Source of the DNA: Treponema saccharophilum DSM 2985
GTDB taxonomy: Bacteria; Spirochaetota; Spirochaetia; Treponematales; Treponemataceae
Reading direction: 5' to 3'
DNA length: 64,000 nucleotides
Assembly: GCF_000255555.1 (NCBI RefSeq)
Contig: NZ_AGRW01000055.1
Location: 1-64,000, forward strand
Of the stretch, positions 44,013 through 52,956 are shown piece by piece; the stretch's first letter is position 1; each line of letters opens with the position of its first letter. Position numbers and translations under genes: made by a program. A model generated the notes under the pieces. It ran no database searches and was not told the origin of the DNA. It worked only from the letters and a program-made list of their open reading frames with translations.

Positions 44013-46100
44013 TTATACTTGGAACTGGTTTATCTGCGAGCCGATTTCCGTAATCGAATCGCTCATTTTTGTCGCGATTCCGTTGAGCGCGCTTCCCGTC
44101 TCATTTATCTTCCGCGCGCCGACGGACATCTCGTCCATTCCCTGCGTCATCGTCATCGTCGCGTTCTGCAGCGACTGGACTTCCCGCAGGATGAGCTTGT
44201 TGCCTTCCGCCATCTCGCCGGACGCGTTCCTGACTTCAACAGTGCTGTCGTTCATCGTGTGGAGCGTATCCGTTATCTGCTTCGAGCCTTCGTTCTGCTC
44301 CTCCATCGCCGACTTTATCTGCATGACGAGCGCGTCCGTCTCCGCAAGCTTTTTCGAGACTGCCTCGAACGCGACGCTCGCTTCAGAAGATGCCGCGACG
44401 ACTTCGTTTATCGAATCCTTGATGTTCGTCAGCTGGTCGCCGATTGTCTTCGACTGGACGGTCGATGTTTCCGAAAGTTTCCTGATTTCGTCCGCGACGA
44501 CAGCGAATCCTTTTCCCGCCTCGCCCGCGTGAGCCGCTTCGATTGCCGCGTTCATCGCCAGAAGGTTCGTCTGCTCTGCGATGCTCGAAATAGCCGCATT
44601 CGCTTCCTGAAGCATCTGCGACTGGTTCTCAATCTGGTCGACGCGCTCGTTTACCGCGCGCTGCTTTTCAATTCCTGATTGCGCGTTCGAGCGGAGCTCG
44701 CTGAATGAGCGCGCCATTTTGTCAACCGACTGGTTCACGGAAGAGATGTTCCCAATCATTTCCTCGACAGCCGCGGACGCCTCGGAAACGCCGCGCGACT
44801 GCGACTCAATCATGTGCTCGAGCGACTCTATGTTCGATGCGATTTCGTTCACTGCGCCTGCCGTCTGGTTCACTGACTGGTTCTGGCCGTCAATTTGCCT
44901 GCGCATTGAATCGATGTTCGCGATTATCTGCGTTATCGATGTGGCGGTGTCGCTGACGCTCGCTGTCATGTCCTCGCCAACGGAACCGAGCGTCGAATTC
45001 GATGATTTCAGGTTCGCGATTATCGACTGAAGTTTTTCCGTGAAGCTGTTGAATCCCTTCACGACGTTTCCGATTTCGTCGTTCGTCGTGACCTTGATTC
45101 GCTTCGTCAAATCGGCGTTCCCGCTCGCTATTTCCGTTATCGAACTTTCGAGGAACTTGAGCGGCTTGAGGTTGTACGATATGAGGGCGGTGCAGAGAAT
45201 TGCCGCGACGATAAGGATGAGGACGAGCGAAAGTCCCATCGACGATGTCATGCGCGTTATGATTCCGAAGAATTCGTCGTGCGGCGCCATGCAGAACACC
45301 GCCCAATCGCATTTCCCGCCGACAGGCATATACGATGCGACCATCATTTTGTTGCGCCTCGGCTCGTGGAAGATTTTGTACGCCTTGAATCCGGACATCG
45401 TGGCGATAATAGCTTCCTTCATCGCGCCCTGCGTTGTGTCTTTCAGAACTTGCCCATTCTGAACGTATTTTATTTTCGCGTCCGCAACCGTTTTTCCTGT
45501 TTTCATGTTGATGACAGTCGGATGGCTTTCCGCACCGATTGTGATTTCCTGGCAAATGTTCGAGAATTTTTCGCCGTAAGCGACCGCGACAAGCACGCCG
45601 ATGACTTGATTCGTGTTTTTTTCCTTTACCGGAACGGCGAAGAACACGAGGAGCTTTCCGTTGAGCGGGCTGATTGTGGGGTCTGACAGATAATGCGATC
45701 CGCTCATCGCGCTTTTGAAGTATTCGCGGTCTGCAAAATTCAACAGTTCACCGCTGTCCATCACCGTGTTCCCGTTTTTGTCGTAGAACGCGATGTTCTC
45801 ATAAATCGAGTCGATTTTTGTCGCGCTTCGGACGGTGGTGCATTTTTCATCAAGCGAAATGTCATCTCTGCTGAGCGCGGGGTTTTCAGCCATCGCCTCA
45901 AGCATTCTGAATTCCGTATTAATCGATTCTTTTATTGCGACCGCGACTTTTTCTGCTGTTGCGGTTACGACTTGCTCGACAGAATCTTCCAAAGCCATTT
46001 TTGACATAGAGTAGGCAATAAATCCGAGAATCCCGTTGGAGATTAAGATGATGCCAAATAATAGTAAAATAAGTTTCGATTTCAAGCTTTTCAATTTCAT
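44013..46100 (-). CDS. Methyl-accepting chemotaxis protein with Cache sensor
   Basis: A 695-residue receptor: helix 1 at about 9-33, a Cache domain with [15 protein letters not shown] and [16 protein letters not shown], helix 2 near 285-310, HAMP, and the signalling coiled coil with its tip near residues 505-535. It ends [10 protein letters not shown], matching [10 protein letters not shown] of the receptor at 15552-17654. The whole signalling half is near-identical in layout, so the two are paralogues with different sensors. ATG 46100 is preceded by GAGGAG. A 7-bp hairpin (CATCCGA/TCGGATG) lies in the leader near 46125-46150. Confidence 0.93.
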   Translation of the reverse strand: MKLKSLKSKLILLLFGIILISNGILGFIAYSMSKMALEDSVEQVVTATAEKVAVAIKESINTEFRMLEAMAENPALSRDDISLDEKCTTVRSATKIDSIYENIAFYDKNGNTVMDSGELLNFADREYFKSAMSGSHYLSDPTISPLNGKLLVFFAVPVKEKNTNQVIGVLVAVAYGEKFSNICQEITIGAESHPTVINMKTGKTVADAKIKYVQNGQVLKDTTQGAMKEAIIATMSGFKAYKIFHEPRRNKMMVASYMPVGGKCDWAVFCMAPHDEFFGIITRMTSSMGLSLVLILIVAAILCTALISYNLKPLKFLESSITEIASGNADLTKRIKVTTNDEIGNVVKGFNSFTEKLQSIIANLKSSNSTLGSVGEDMTASVSDTATSITQIIANIDSMRRQIDGQNQSVNQTAGAVNEIASNIESLEHMIESQSRGVSEASAAVEEMIGNISSVNQSVDKMARSFSELRSNAQSGIEKQRAVNERVDQIENQSQMLQEANAAISSIAEQTNLLAMNAAIEAAHAGEAGKGFAVVADEIRKLSETSTVQSKTIGDQLTNIKDSINEVVAASSEASVAFEAVSKKLAETDALVMQIKSAMEEQNEGSKQITDTLHTMNDSTVEVRNASGEMAEGNKLILREVQSLQNATMTMTQGMDEMSVGARKINETGSALNGIATKMSDSITEIGSQINQFQV

Positions 46101-46220
46101 ATTGCAGACTCCTCGTTGATGTAGAGCCATCCGATTTATGCAGGCCTCGGATGGTTTGCTTTTTCGTTCCGAAATGAACATTCGTTATTTTAATATCGAT
46201 TAAGAGTGACTGCAACTTGC

Positions 46221-46560
46221 GCACGCTTTGGTTGGCGCGCGTTTGTCATTGCTTTTTGGAGCGTGCGCACGCAGCTCCCCGCGGGGCGGGGAGTGCGCCT
46301 TGGTGGGGTTGGTGGGTGATGTTTTTGTTGGTGGCGTGTTTGGAATGTGGTTGAGTTTTTTTTGCGTGCGGGGACGCTTTGGTTTACGCGCGTTTGTCAT
46401 TGCGGTTTGGAGCGTGAGCACGCAGCTCCCTGTGGGGCGGGGAGTGCGCCTTTGTTGGTTTGTGGGTGATGCTTTTGTTTGTGGGCGTGTTTGGAATGTG
46501 GTTGAGTTTTTTTTTCGTGCGGGGACGCTTTGGTTTACGCGCGTTTGGCTTTGCGAGAGG
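46221..46560. repeat. 151-bp tandem repeat (2.3 copies) carrying the hairpin module
   Basis: CGCGCGTTTG recurs at 46236, 46387 and 46538, an exact 151-bp period. Each of the two full units holds TTTGTCATTG, GGAGCGTG and a GC-rich stem CTCCCCGC/GCGGGGAG (the second copy reads CTCCCTGT/GCGGGGAG). The layout is the same as the pre-dnaA repeat with another hairpin sequence. An open frame crosses the array but has no protein-like composition. It fills most of the gap between the receptor and the small lipoprotein gene. Confidence 0.85.
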
Positions 46561-46575
46561 CGGGGGTTTTTGGTT

Positions 46576-46587
46576 TATAATGGGGGG
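46576..46587 (+). promoter_or_regulatory. -10 box six bases before a small lipoprotein gene
   Basis: TATAAT at 46576-46581 is followed by GGGGGG and ATG at 46588. TTGCGA at 46552-46557 is a possible -35 box with an 18-bp spacer. Initiation would be at the ATG. If ATG 46600 is the true start, a leader of about 12 bases with GAGG would result. Confidence 0.45.
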
Positions 46588-46845
46588 ATGAGGTGCAAGA
46601 TGATTCGTATTTTTGGCGTTTTTTGTTTTGTTGTTGCGGTGGGGATGATGGCGGGGGCGTGCGCGAAGTACAAGTCGTCGGAGGACAGGGACGCGGCGCC
46701 GGTACAGAAGCTGGGGGCGAGCAGCGTCGATTGGGGCGGCTCGCGCGAGACGAAATTCAACGATGTGTATGTGGGCGACGAATTCGAGCAGGCGAACGAG
46801 AATGCGGGGAACGATTCCGCGAGCAACGTGAAAATCGGAAAGTAG
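46588..46845 (+). CDS. Small putative lipoprotein
   Basis: An 85-residue protein with a signal peptide and lipobox MAGAC (Cys25), followed by a short, acidic, probably disordered mature part of about 60 residues rich in Ser, Asp and Asn. I recognise no family. ATG 46600 (MIRIFG) is an alternative start with GAGG upstream. It sits between the 151-bp repeat array and a long hairpin. Confidence 0.6.
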   Translation: MRCKMIRIFGVFCFVVAVGMMAGACAKYKSSEDRDAAPVQKLGASSVDWGGSRETKFNDVYVGDEFEQANENAGNDSASNVKIGK

Positions 46846-46889
46846 ATTTTTCCGCTCTGCCCGCATTTTCGGTGGAGGCATGGTTTCTG

Positions 46890-46933
46890 GTGCCATTCCG
46901 AACGGATTTCGCGGAAATCACGTTCAGCATGAC
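46890..46933. repeat. Imperfect inverted repeat with perfect GATTTC/GAAATC core
   Basis: GTGCCATTCCGAACG is mirrored by CGTTCAGCATGAC, with a perfect inner stem GATTTC-GCG-GAAATC. GTCATTCTGAACGG near 43889 looks like a fragment of the same motif. It may act as a transcript-end hairpin for the small lipoprotein gene, but no T-run follows. Confidence 0.6.
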
Positions 46934-46983
46934 CAAAAATAAATCGCCCGTATTTTACTGACAGAGCCGTTAGCATGTATAAA

Positions 46984-47101
46984 ACTTGTTCGGAAACTTC
47001 AGTTTCAGAACGGATTCCCTTAAAATGCGATGTTCAAAAAAGTGCTGTCGGCACGTTTTTGAGCTCGTTGACTTGAGCGATAACGAAGTTGTCGAACAGG
47101 T
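46984..47101. repeat. 118-bp element with terminal inverted repeats (long form of the palindromic element)
   Basis: ACTTGTTCG at 46984-46992 and CGAACAGGT at 47093-47101 are terminal inverted repeats with one G-U mismatch. Next to the left end, GGAAACTTCAGTTTC matches the centre of the 32-bp copy at 32157. The interior (47045-47093) resembles 38743-38795. No transposase is encoded. The MORN gene starts 43 bases after its right end. Confidence 0.55.
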
Positions 47102-47144
47102 CTATTATTCACGATACATTTTTGAACGGAGCATAATAGAAAAA

Positions 47145-50100
47145 ATGGTTTCACGGTTTTCTTTGCGCGCAGTTTTTTTCCGGGCGGTCGCTTTTGTCGT
47201 TTTCGTTTTTTCCGCGCGCGTCTCTTTCGGCGGGGAATTTGCATGGCGCGCGTCGGAGGACGGTTCTGCCTACATCTGGAGCGATGACGAGCGCGATTTT
47301 TCGTGGTCCGGCTCGTCCGTGGAGGGATTCGCCGACGGGGCGGGCGTCCTGTCGTTTTCCGGTGGAAGCGCCGTCCTCGCAAAATTCACGTGCGGCGCGC
47401 GTGCCGAGGATTTCCACGACCTTTCGTTCAGCGGCGATTTCTACGCGGGCGAGGGGCGCGGCGAGGGAAGCGGAAAAATCCCCGACGGCAGGGGAATCCT
47501 CATAAAGTCGAACGGGAACGTCTATCTGGGCGATTTCCGGAAAGGGCGCGTGGACGGATTTGCGGCGCGCTATTTCCGTACCGGCGGGAACCTTTCGATT
47601 GTCTATCGCGGCGGATTCAAAAACGGATATTACGACGGGCAGGGCGAGCTGTACGAAGGCGGAGAGATTGTCTACATGGGCAATTTCAAGTCGGGAAAAA
47701 GGGACGGCGCGGGAACTGAATTTCAGGACGGGCTTTCCGTTTCGGGAAAATTCAAGAAGGACGTGAAGAACGGCGCGTTCAAAATCAGCGGCAGGGGAAT
47801 CGTCCGCGAGGTCGAATTCAAGAACGGCGTTCCAAAACTTTCGGACTGCACGGTGACTTATACGGGCGGCGTCGTGTGGCGCGGCGCGCTCGACGAAAAA
47901 TTCGACCCGAAAGACGAGGGAACCGTCCTCTATTCGACGGGCGACGTTTACGAGGGCGAGGTCGAGTCGAACAAAAGGAACGGCTTCGGGACGTTCACGT
48001 CCGCGGACGGCGTTTCGTATGCCGGAGAATGGCTCGACGACAAATGCACGGGATTCGGCGAGGCGTTTTTCGGCGACAAATGGTTTTATTCGGGAAATTG
48101 GGAGAACAATTCGTTCAGCGGGCAGGGCGTGCTCAATGCGGGCGACTACCGGTACCGCGGCGAATGGAAGGACGGGCAGAAAAACGGGTTCGGCTCGCTG
48201 TCGATGGGCGGCGCGCATTTTGACGGCGAATTCAAGGACGACATGCTCAACGGGCAGGGACTTATGGTCTACCCGAACGGCGATTATTACGACGGAAACT
48301 GGGTCGATTCCAGGCAGGAAGGATACGGCGAATACTATTGGGCTGACGGCGGCGCGTATTTCGGCGAGTGGGTCGACGACCTGCAGAACGGCGAGGGCGA
48401 GCTGTACCTTGCGAACGGCGATTCGTATGCGGGCGAATTCTTCGACGGAAAGTACGATGGGAACGGCGTTTTCCGCTACGCTTCCGGCGACAGGTACGAA
48501 GGCGAATTCAAGGACAACCTCAAAAGCGGCGTGGGCGCGTATTATTTTGCCGACGGAAATTCATACGAGGGCGAATTCAAGGAAGACAGAATCGAGGGAA
48601 CGGGAAAATTCTTCTTCACCGACGGCTCTTTCTACGACGGGCAGTTCCTCGACGGCGTGATGATGGGCACGGGCGCGCTCTACATTCCCGAGGGCGACGA
48701 ATTCGTAATCCTCACTTCCTCGATTTGGAGCGGGAACGTCCTTCCGTGCAGGGGAAGCCTTCTTTTTCCGAACGGCGACGAATTCATCGGGACGCTTGAG
48801 GACGGAAAGCCGACTTCCGACGGCGTGTGGAAGAGAAAGGGCGCGAAAACCGCGGCGGACAAGGCGTATGATTTTTACAAGGCGCACGAGCAGACGATAA
48901 AGCGCGTCACATCGACGACGCAGCTTGTCCTCGCGGGAATCTCGATTGGTGGCGATATCGTCGCTGCCGTGACGATGGTTCCGTGCCCGCCTGTTGCGGG
49001 TGTCGCGCTTGCGGTATCGAAAATCGCGGACATCGCGAACGCTTCGATTTCCGGGCTGAACATAATCGTCGGGACGGGTGTCATGGTGCGCGATACGGAA
49101 AATGCCCGCGCGCTCGGCGACGAAAAGGAAGTCGCGCGCCTTCGGAAGGAATATTTCAAGGAGCAGGCGTGGAATGCGGCCGATGTTGCGCTCACGTTCG
49201 GGTCGGCGGCGTTCAAGGCGGTGCGCGCAAGCCGGGCGGCGAAAAAAGCCGCGGAAATCTATCCGGGAATCCAGCAGGCGATAAAGAATTCGGGCGTCGT
49301 CGCGGAAGTTGCGAGGAGCGCGAAAGTGGGCGACAAGCTCGTCCGCGGTACGGTCGAAATCGCGTACGGAAAAGTCGGGCGCACCCTCGTGAAGCAGTAC
49401 GGCGACGACGCGGCGCGGATGCTGTTCAAATACGGCGACAACGCTGTTTTCGCGCTGACGAAAGGCGGGGACATGACGCTCAAAGTCGCGAAAAAGGGCG
49501 GGGAGCGCGCTCTCAAGGCGGTTTTCGCGAACGGGGAAAGCGCGCTCGACGTGTTCTCGAAAAACATGGGGCACATCGACGAAATCTGCGCGATTGCCGC
49601 AAAACAGGGGCGTTCCGGTCTCAAGCTCGTCTCGGAATTCGGCGGAAAATCGGCGGAATTCTTCCGGGCATACTCAAAATGGGGCGACGAGATTTTCGTG
49701 TTTGCGAAAAAAGCGGGAAAGGAAAACAGGAAGATTTTTGCGGAACTGCTCATCCGCGACGGCGACGAATTCCTCGACGTAATCAGAAAAACGGGGAAGA
49801 ATCCCGACGAGCTGAACAGGACGCTCAAATATCTTTCGCAGAACGGAAAAGAGGGGCTTCTCGCGATAAAGAAGCTCGGCGGAAAACTTCCCGATTCCGC
49901 GTCAATCAGGCGAATCCGCTCCGCGTCGCTTTCGAAAATAAATCTGGGGCGGATTGAGTCGCGCGTGGCATCGTTCAGGAAAAAAGGCGCGATAAAGCTT
50001 TCCGACCGCGACATGGCGTGGATTCTGAAAGACCCGAAAGTGAATCTGCGCGCGATGATTCGCTCGAAAACAGGCTCGAAGACGCTCGGCGAGGGATTCC

Positions 50101-50528
50101 AGGAATTCTTCATCCGCGTTGCCGACGGCGATTCCCGGCGCGTGCAGGAGCTGATGGCCGTTCCGGAAATCAAGAAAACCGTGAACCACGCGATACGCGG
50201 TGGCGGCGGCGTCCACGAATGGCTGATGACGAAAAACTACGTCGATTTCCTCACGAACACGAAGTGGGGGAAGGACGGCCCGGCGATTTCGCTCGCGCTG
50301 ACGGAGCTTGTCCAGGACACGAAGACGGTCGCGTTCAAAAACGGCGGGACGCACTTCGACAAGATGAACAGCGGAAAATTCCACGACGGGCTTGCGAAAG
50401 TCATCGATTCGAGCGACGGCGCGAAATCGCTTCTCGAAAACGTCCGCACGTACGCCTCGACTGCGCTGACAAAGGAATCGTTCGAGGAATTCATGCAGAT
50501 TTTCGAGCGGTGCTTCGGCTCGCTGTGA
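47145..50528 (+). CDS. Large exported MORN-repeat protein with an 11-residue repeat domain and toxin-like C-terminus
   Basis: A 1127-residue protein. Residues 1-28 are a signal peptide. Residues about 125-565 contain some 17 MORN-type units of about 23 residues (YEGEF, YDGNW, YRGEW and similar, each followed by G.G). A hydrophobic, Ala/Gly-rich segment follows at about 585-640. Residues about 752-806 hold five consecutive 11-residue repeats (YGDDAARMLFK, YGDNAVFALTK, GGDMTLKVAKK and so on). The last ~110 residues contain HEW at 1024-1026, GGTHFD around His1070 and FHDGL around His1080, a spacing reminiscent of polymorphic-toxin nucleases. The start from 46986 would run through a repeat element, so ATG 47145 is preferred. 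Confidence 0.75.
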   Translation: MVSRFSLRAVFFRAVAFVVFVFSARVSFGGEFAWRASEDGSAYIWSDDERDFSWSGSSVEGFADGAGVLSFSGGSAVLAKFTCGARAEDFHDLSFSGDFYAGEGRGEGSGKIPDGRGILIKSNGNVYLGDFRKGRVDGFAARYFRTGGNLSIVYRGGFKNGYYDGQGELYEGGEIVYMGNFKSGKRDGAGTEFQDGLSVSGKFKKDVKNGAFKISGRGIVREVEFKNGVPKLSDCTVTYTGGVVWRGALDEKFDPKDEGTVLYSTGDVYEGEVESNKRNGFGTFTSADGVSYAGEWLDDKCTGFGEAFFGDKWFYSGNWENNSFSGQGVLNAGDYRYRGEWKDGQKNGFGSLSMGGAHFDGEFKDDMLNGQGLMVYPNGDYYDGNWVDSRQEGYGEYYWADGGAYFGEWVDDLQNGEGELYLANGDSYAGEFFDGKYDGNGVFRYASGDRYEGEFKDNLKSGVGAYYFADGNSYEGEFKEDRIEGTGKFFFTDGSFYDGQFLDGVMMGTGALYIPEGDEFVILTSSIWSGNVLPCRGSLLFPNGDEFIGTLEDGKPTSDGVWKRKGAKTAADKAYDFYKAHEQTIKRVTSTTQLVLAGISIGGDIVAAVTMVPCPPVAGVALAVSKIADIANASISGLNIIVGTGVMVRDTENARALGDEKEVARLRKEYFKEQAWNAADVALTFGSAAFKAVRASRAAKKAAEIYPGIQQAIKNSGVVAEVARSAKVGDKLVRGTVEIAYGKVGRTLVKQYGDDAARMLFKYGDNAVFALTKGGDMTLKVAKKGGERALKAVFANGESALDVFSKNMGHIDEICAIAAKQGRSGLKLVSEFGGKSAEFFRAYSKWGDEIFVFAKKAGKENRKIFAELLIRDGDEFLDVIRKTGKNPDELNRTLKYLSQNGKEGLLAIKKLGGKLPDSASIRRIRSASLSKINLGRIESRVASFRKKGAIKLSDRDMAWILKDPKVNLRAMIRSKTGSKTLGEGFQEFFIRVADGDSRRVQELMAVPEIKKTVNHAIRGGGGVHEWLMTKNYVDFLTNTKWGKDGPAISLALTELVQDTKTVAFKNGGTHFDKMNSGKFHDGLAKVIDSSDGAKSLLENVRTYASTALTKESFEEFMQIFERCFGSL

Positions 50529-50541
50529 TTGCGGCTCGGCG

Positions 50542-52107
50542 CTATTCCTTTATCCCGTGGCGCTCGTGCCATTTTTTGAGCGCGTTTTTCTCCTCGTCGC
50601 CCGGTTCCCCGTTCCGTGGCGCGAGCTCCTGTTTCGCCTCGGTGCCGCAAATCTCGATGCAAATCCGGTATTCGCCCTTTTTTTCGGCATAGACGATTGT
50701 GCATTTCCCGTACAGAACGCTGTCCGTGTACGATGCCACGCAGTTGTGCATTTTCATGCCGATGTCGCAGAGCTTGGACGAATCCGTTGGCAGGCGGAAC
50801 GAAAACCCGTCGATGTCGTCCTCAAGCGAGCGCTGTTTCTTCGTGTAGGTGAATTTTTTGTTCTCGTTCTCGCATTTGTAGGAAATTTCGGAAAGCGCGT
50901 CGTGGATGGTGGGCGTGAATCCCTCGCGGTATATTTCCGCGCGGAGAAACTGCGGGATTTTTTTGAAATACGCGCGGAACATGGCGATTCCGTCGGCAAA
51001 AGCAAAGTCGGTATGCGCGCCGTAGATGCCCGTTGTCGTTTTTGAAAGCAGGTTCAGCGTGCACGTCTCACCGCGCGCCTTTATGCACTTCCTGCAAAAA
51101 AAGACGAGATTCTGGTCGGTGGTTCTCCGGCAGTTTTCGTCGAACAGCGTGTACAAATTCCGCTCGGAAAGGACGCGGTTGAAGATGTTCACGTCCCTGA
51201 AGCCGCAGCTTTTTACGCGCATGTACGTCAGAAGCGCGGCGGGGCGCTCGATATACGATTTTCTGAGCATCCGGTGGTTTTTGATTCCCGCTTTTTTGCA
51301 GAAATCGCCGAAAATGCGGCTGTTCGTGCGGTCGATTTTGAATTTCAGCGGGGCGGCATATTCGTCGTTGACGACAGGGAACAGGTTCGGCTCGAGCGGG
51401 ATGTTCGTGATGTAGTCCATCATCAAAAGCGTTTCCTCGCTTGAGCTTCCCTTTTGTGCCGTTATGTTCTTTCCCGTAAAAAGCGACGCGACTTCGAGCA
51501 GTTTTCCGAGCGCGAACGAGGCGATTTCCTCGGGAATGTCGAATTTCTCAATCGTCTCGAATATTTTCCCGTTTCTGATGTCGTACCGTATTTCCGGGGT
51601 TTCCTCGGTCTCGTCGCACGTTTGCCTCTCCACGGGTTTTTCGACCGGAACAAATTCCCGCGCCTTTATCCCGACGGCGAGCGAATCCGTGTCCGTGGAA
51701 ATCTCGTATGCGAAAATGTTCTTCGGGATTTTGTTCCCGTCGAGCGCGTTCGATTCCGCGAATCTGCTCCGCGCCTCTTCCGCCCTGTATTCGAGGTACA
51801 ATTCCATCTCCGCGGCCGTGTAGTCTTCGATGTATTTCGCGTCCTTGTCTCTCTGCCGCATGTCAAGAGCGGGAATGCACGCGGGGCGCTCGGCGTACTC
51901 AAAAAAAATCGCGGAATCATTTTTTTCGCCCGGACCCTGAAATTCCGAAAGATTTTTCCAGCGCTTTTCCCGGCTTGAAAAAAACATGTCCGCGGCGGCG
52001 TATTTGCTTTTCGGGACGACGCGGACGATTTCCTTTCCGATTGCCGCGTTTTCGTGGATGAACCGGTCCGTGCCGAATTCTCTGTAGAAAAAATCTATCT
52101 GCGTCAT
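50542..52107 (-). CDS. PcfJ-like protein
   Basis: A 521-residue cytoplasmic protein. The C-terminal part (about 400-500) has the PcfJ pattern: SFRLPTDSSKLCDIGMKMHNC, then VASYTDSVLYGKCTIVY and YRICIEI. PcfJ-domain proteins are common on conjugative plasmids and integrative elements, and their function is unknown. The N-terminal 350 residues match nothing I know. A CRKCIKARGETC segment might bind metal. Its ATG overlaps the stop of the FliG-like gene (ATGA), so the two are translated together. Confidence 0.75.
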   Translation of the reverse strand: MTQIDFFYREFGTDRFIHENAAIGKEIVRVVPKSKYAAADMFFSSREKRWKNLSEFQGPGEKNDSAIFFEYAERPACIPALDMRQRDKDAKYIEDYTAAEMELYLEYRAEEARSRFAESNALDGNKIPKNIFAYEISTDTDSLAVGIKAREFVPVEKPVERQTCDETEETPEIRYDIRNGKIFETIEKFDIPEEIASFALGKLLEVASLFTGKNITAQKGSSSEETLLMMDYITNIPLEPNLFPVVNDEYAAPLKFKIDRTNSRIFGDFCKKAGIKNHRMLRKSYIERPAALLTYMRVKSCGFRDVNIFNRVLSERNLYTLFDENCRRTTDQNLVFFCRKCIKARGETCTLNLLSKTTTGIYGAHTDFAFADGIAMFRAYFKKIPQFLRAEIYREGFTPTIHDALSEISYKCENENKKFTYTKKQRSLEDDIDGFSFRLPTDSSKLCDIGMKMHNCVASYTDSVLYGKCTIVYAEKKGEYRICIEICGTEAKQELAPRNGEPGDEEKNALKKWHERHGIKE

Positions 52108-52832
52108 ACGACTGTCTCCCGGAGCTGCGTTCGCGCGATGATGATTTCGCCGTTCCTCTCGAGTTTCCGGATTATCGCGACGATTTTCGACTGCATTTCA
52201 TCAACGTCGCTGAGCCGCACCGGCCCCATGAATTCTATATCCTCCTTGAGCAGTGCGGCGGCGCGGCGGCTCATGTTCTTGTAGATTTTGTCCTGAACTT
52301 CCTCGTCTGTGCTTTTGAGCGCTATCGCAAGGTCAGTCGACTCCGTCTCGCGGAGCACTTTCTGAATGGAACGGTCGTCGAGAAGCAAGATGTCGCGGAA
52401 TTCGAAAAAGTTTTCCTCGGCGTTCATCGCAAGAAGTGGATTTACCGCAAAAAAATCGTCGATTTTGTGGTTCATGCATGTTTCCTCGGCCAGCGTCAGC
52501 GAGTCAATCAGCCCTTTTACGGAATCCTCTCCATAAAATCCTAGCTTACGCATCGTGCTCCCGACCGACGACAGGACTTTTGGTGAATCGTTTTTGAGCG
52601 CGCTTCCGCTTTTTGAGAATTCATCGACGCGCGTTTTTATTTTTTCCGCAAAATCCGCGGGAACTTTTTGAAGGATGCCGCGCGATTTTTCATCGCCCGC
52701 GTAGATGAGGAGCATGGCAATCTCGTCGATGAATTTCTCTCCCGTGATGTAATCTTCGATTAGCGAAATCATCTTTTCGCTTTCCGCCTTGAATTTCGCC
52801 ATTGCGCTTTCGTAAATTTCGTTTTCCGTCAT
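52104..52832 (-). CDS. FliG-like protein (truncated paralogue of the flagellar motor switch)
   Basis: A 242-residue protein whose last ~105 residues are the FliG C-terminal torque domain: FEFRDILLLDDRSIQKVLRE, then KIYKNMSRRAAALLKEDIEFMG and PVRLSDVDEMQSKIVAIIRKL. Full FliG is about 340 residues. Here the N-terminal half is shorter and diverged, and no EHPQ motif of the middle domain is seen. It may be a FliG1-type accessory switch protein, as some spirochaetes have two FliG proteins. It is coupled to the PcfJ-like gene and divergent from the flavodoxin-like gene. Confidence 0.82.
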   Translation of the reverse strand: MTENEIYESAMAKFKAESEKMISLIEDYITGEKFIDEIAMLLIYAGDEKSRGILQKVPADFAEKIKTRVDEFSKSGSALKNDSPKVLSSVGSTMRKLGFYGEDSVKGLIDSLTLAEETCMNHKIDDFFAVNPLLAMNAEENFFEFRDILLLDDRSIQKVLRETESTDLAIALKSTDEEVQDKIYKNMSRRAAALLKEDIEFMGPVRLSDVDEMQSKIVAIIRKLERNGEIIIARTQLRETVV

Positions 52833-52956
52833 GATAGTACATACTCCCCTGCGTTTTGCCGACAGTTTTTTTTATGATAGCACTGATTTCAGGTTCGTCA
52901 AAAATTTGCTTGAAAAAAGGAGATTCGCATTTATAATTTCCTTCTTGGTGGGAAAA

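Noticed and set aside
46221-46560. CRISPR array
   Set aside because: The units are 151 bp, nearly identical along their whole length and lack unique spacers; no cas gene is nearby. The same applies to 81-590.
46228-46587. Long N-terminal extension of the small lipoprotein through the 151-bp repeat
   Set aside because: It has low-complexity Val/Gly/Phe composition, and a clear signal peptide starts at 46588 or 46600 next to a -10 box.
46986-47144. 53-residue N-terminal extension of the MORN protein
   Set aside because: It lies within the 118-bp repeat element, and the signal peptide begins at ATG 47145.
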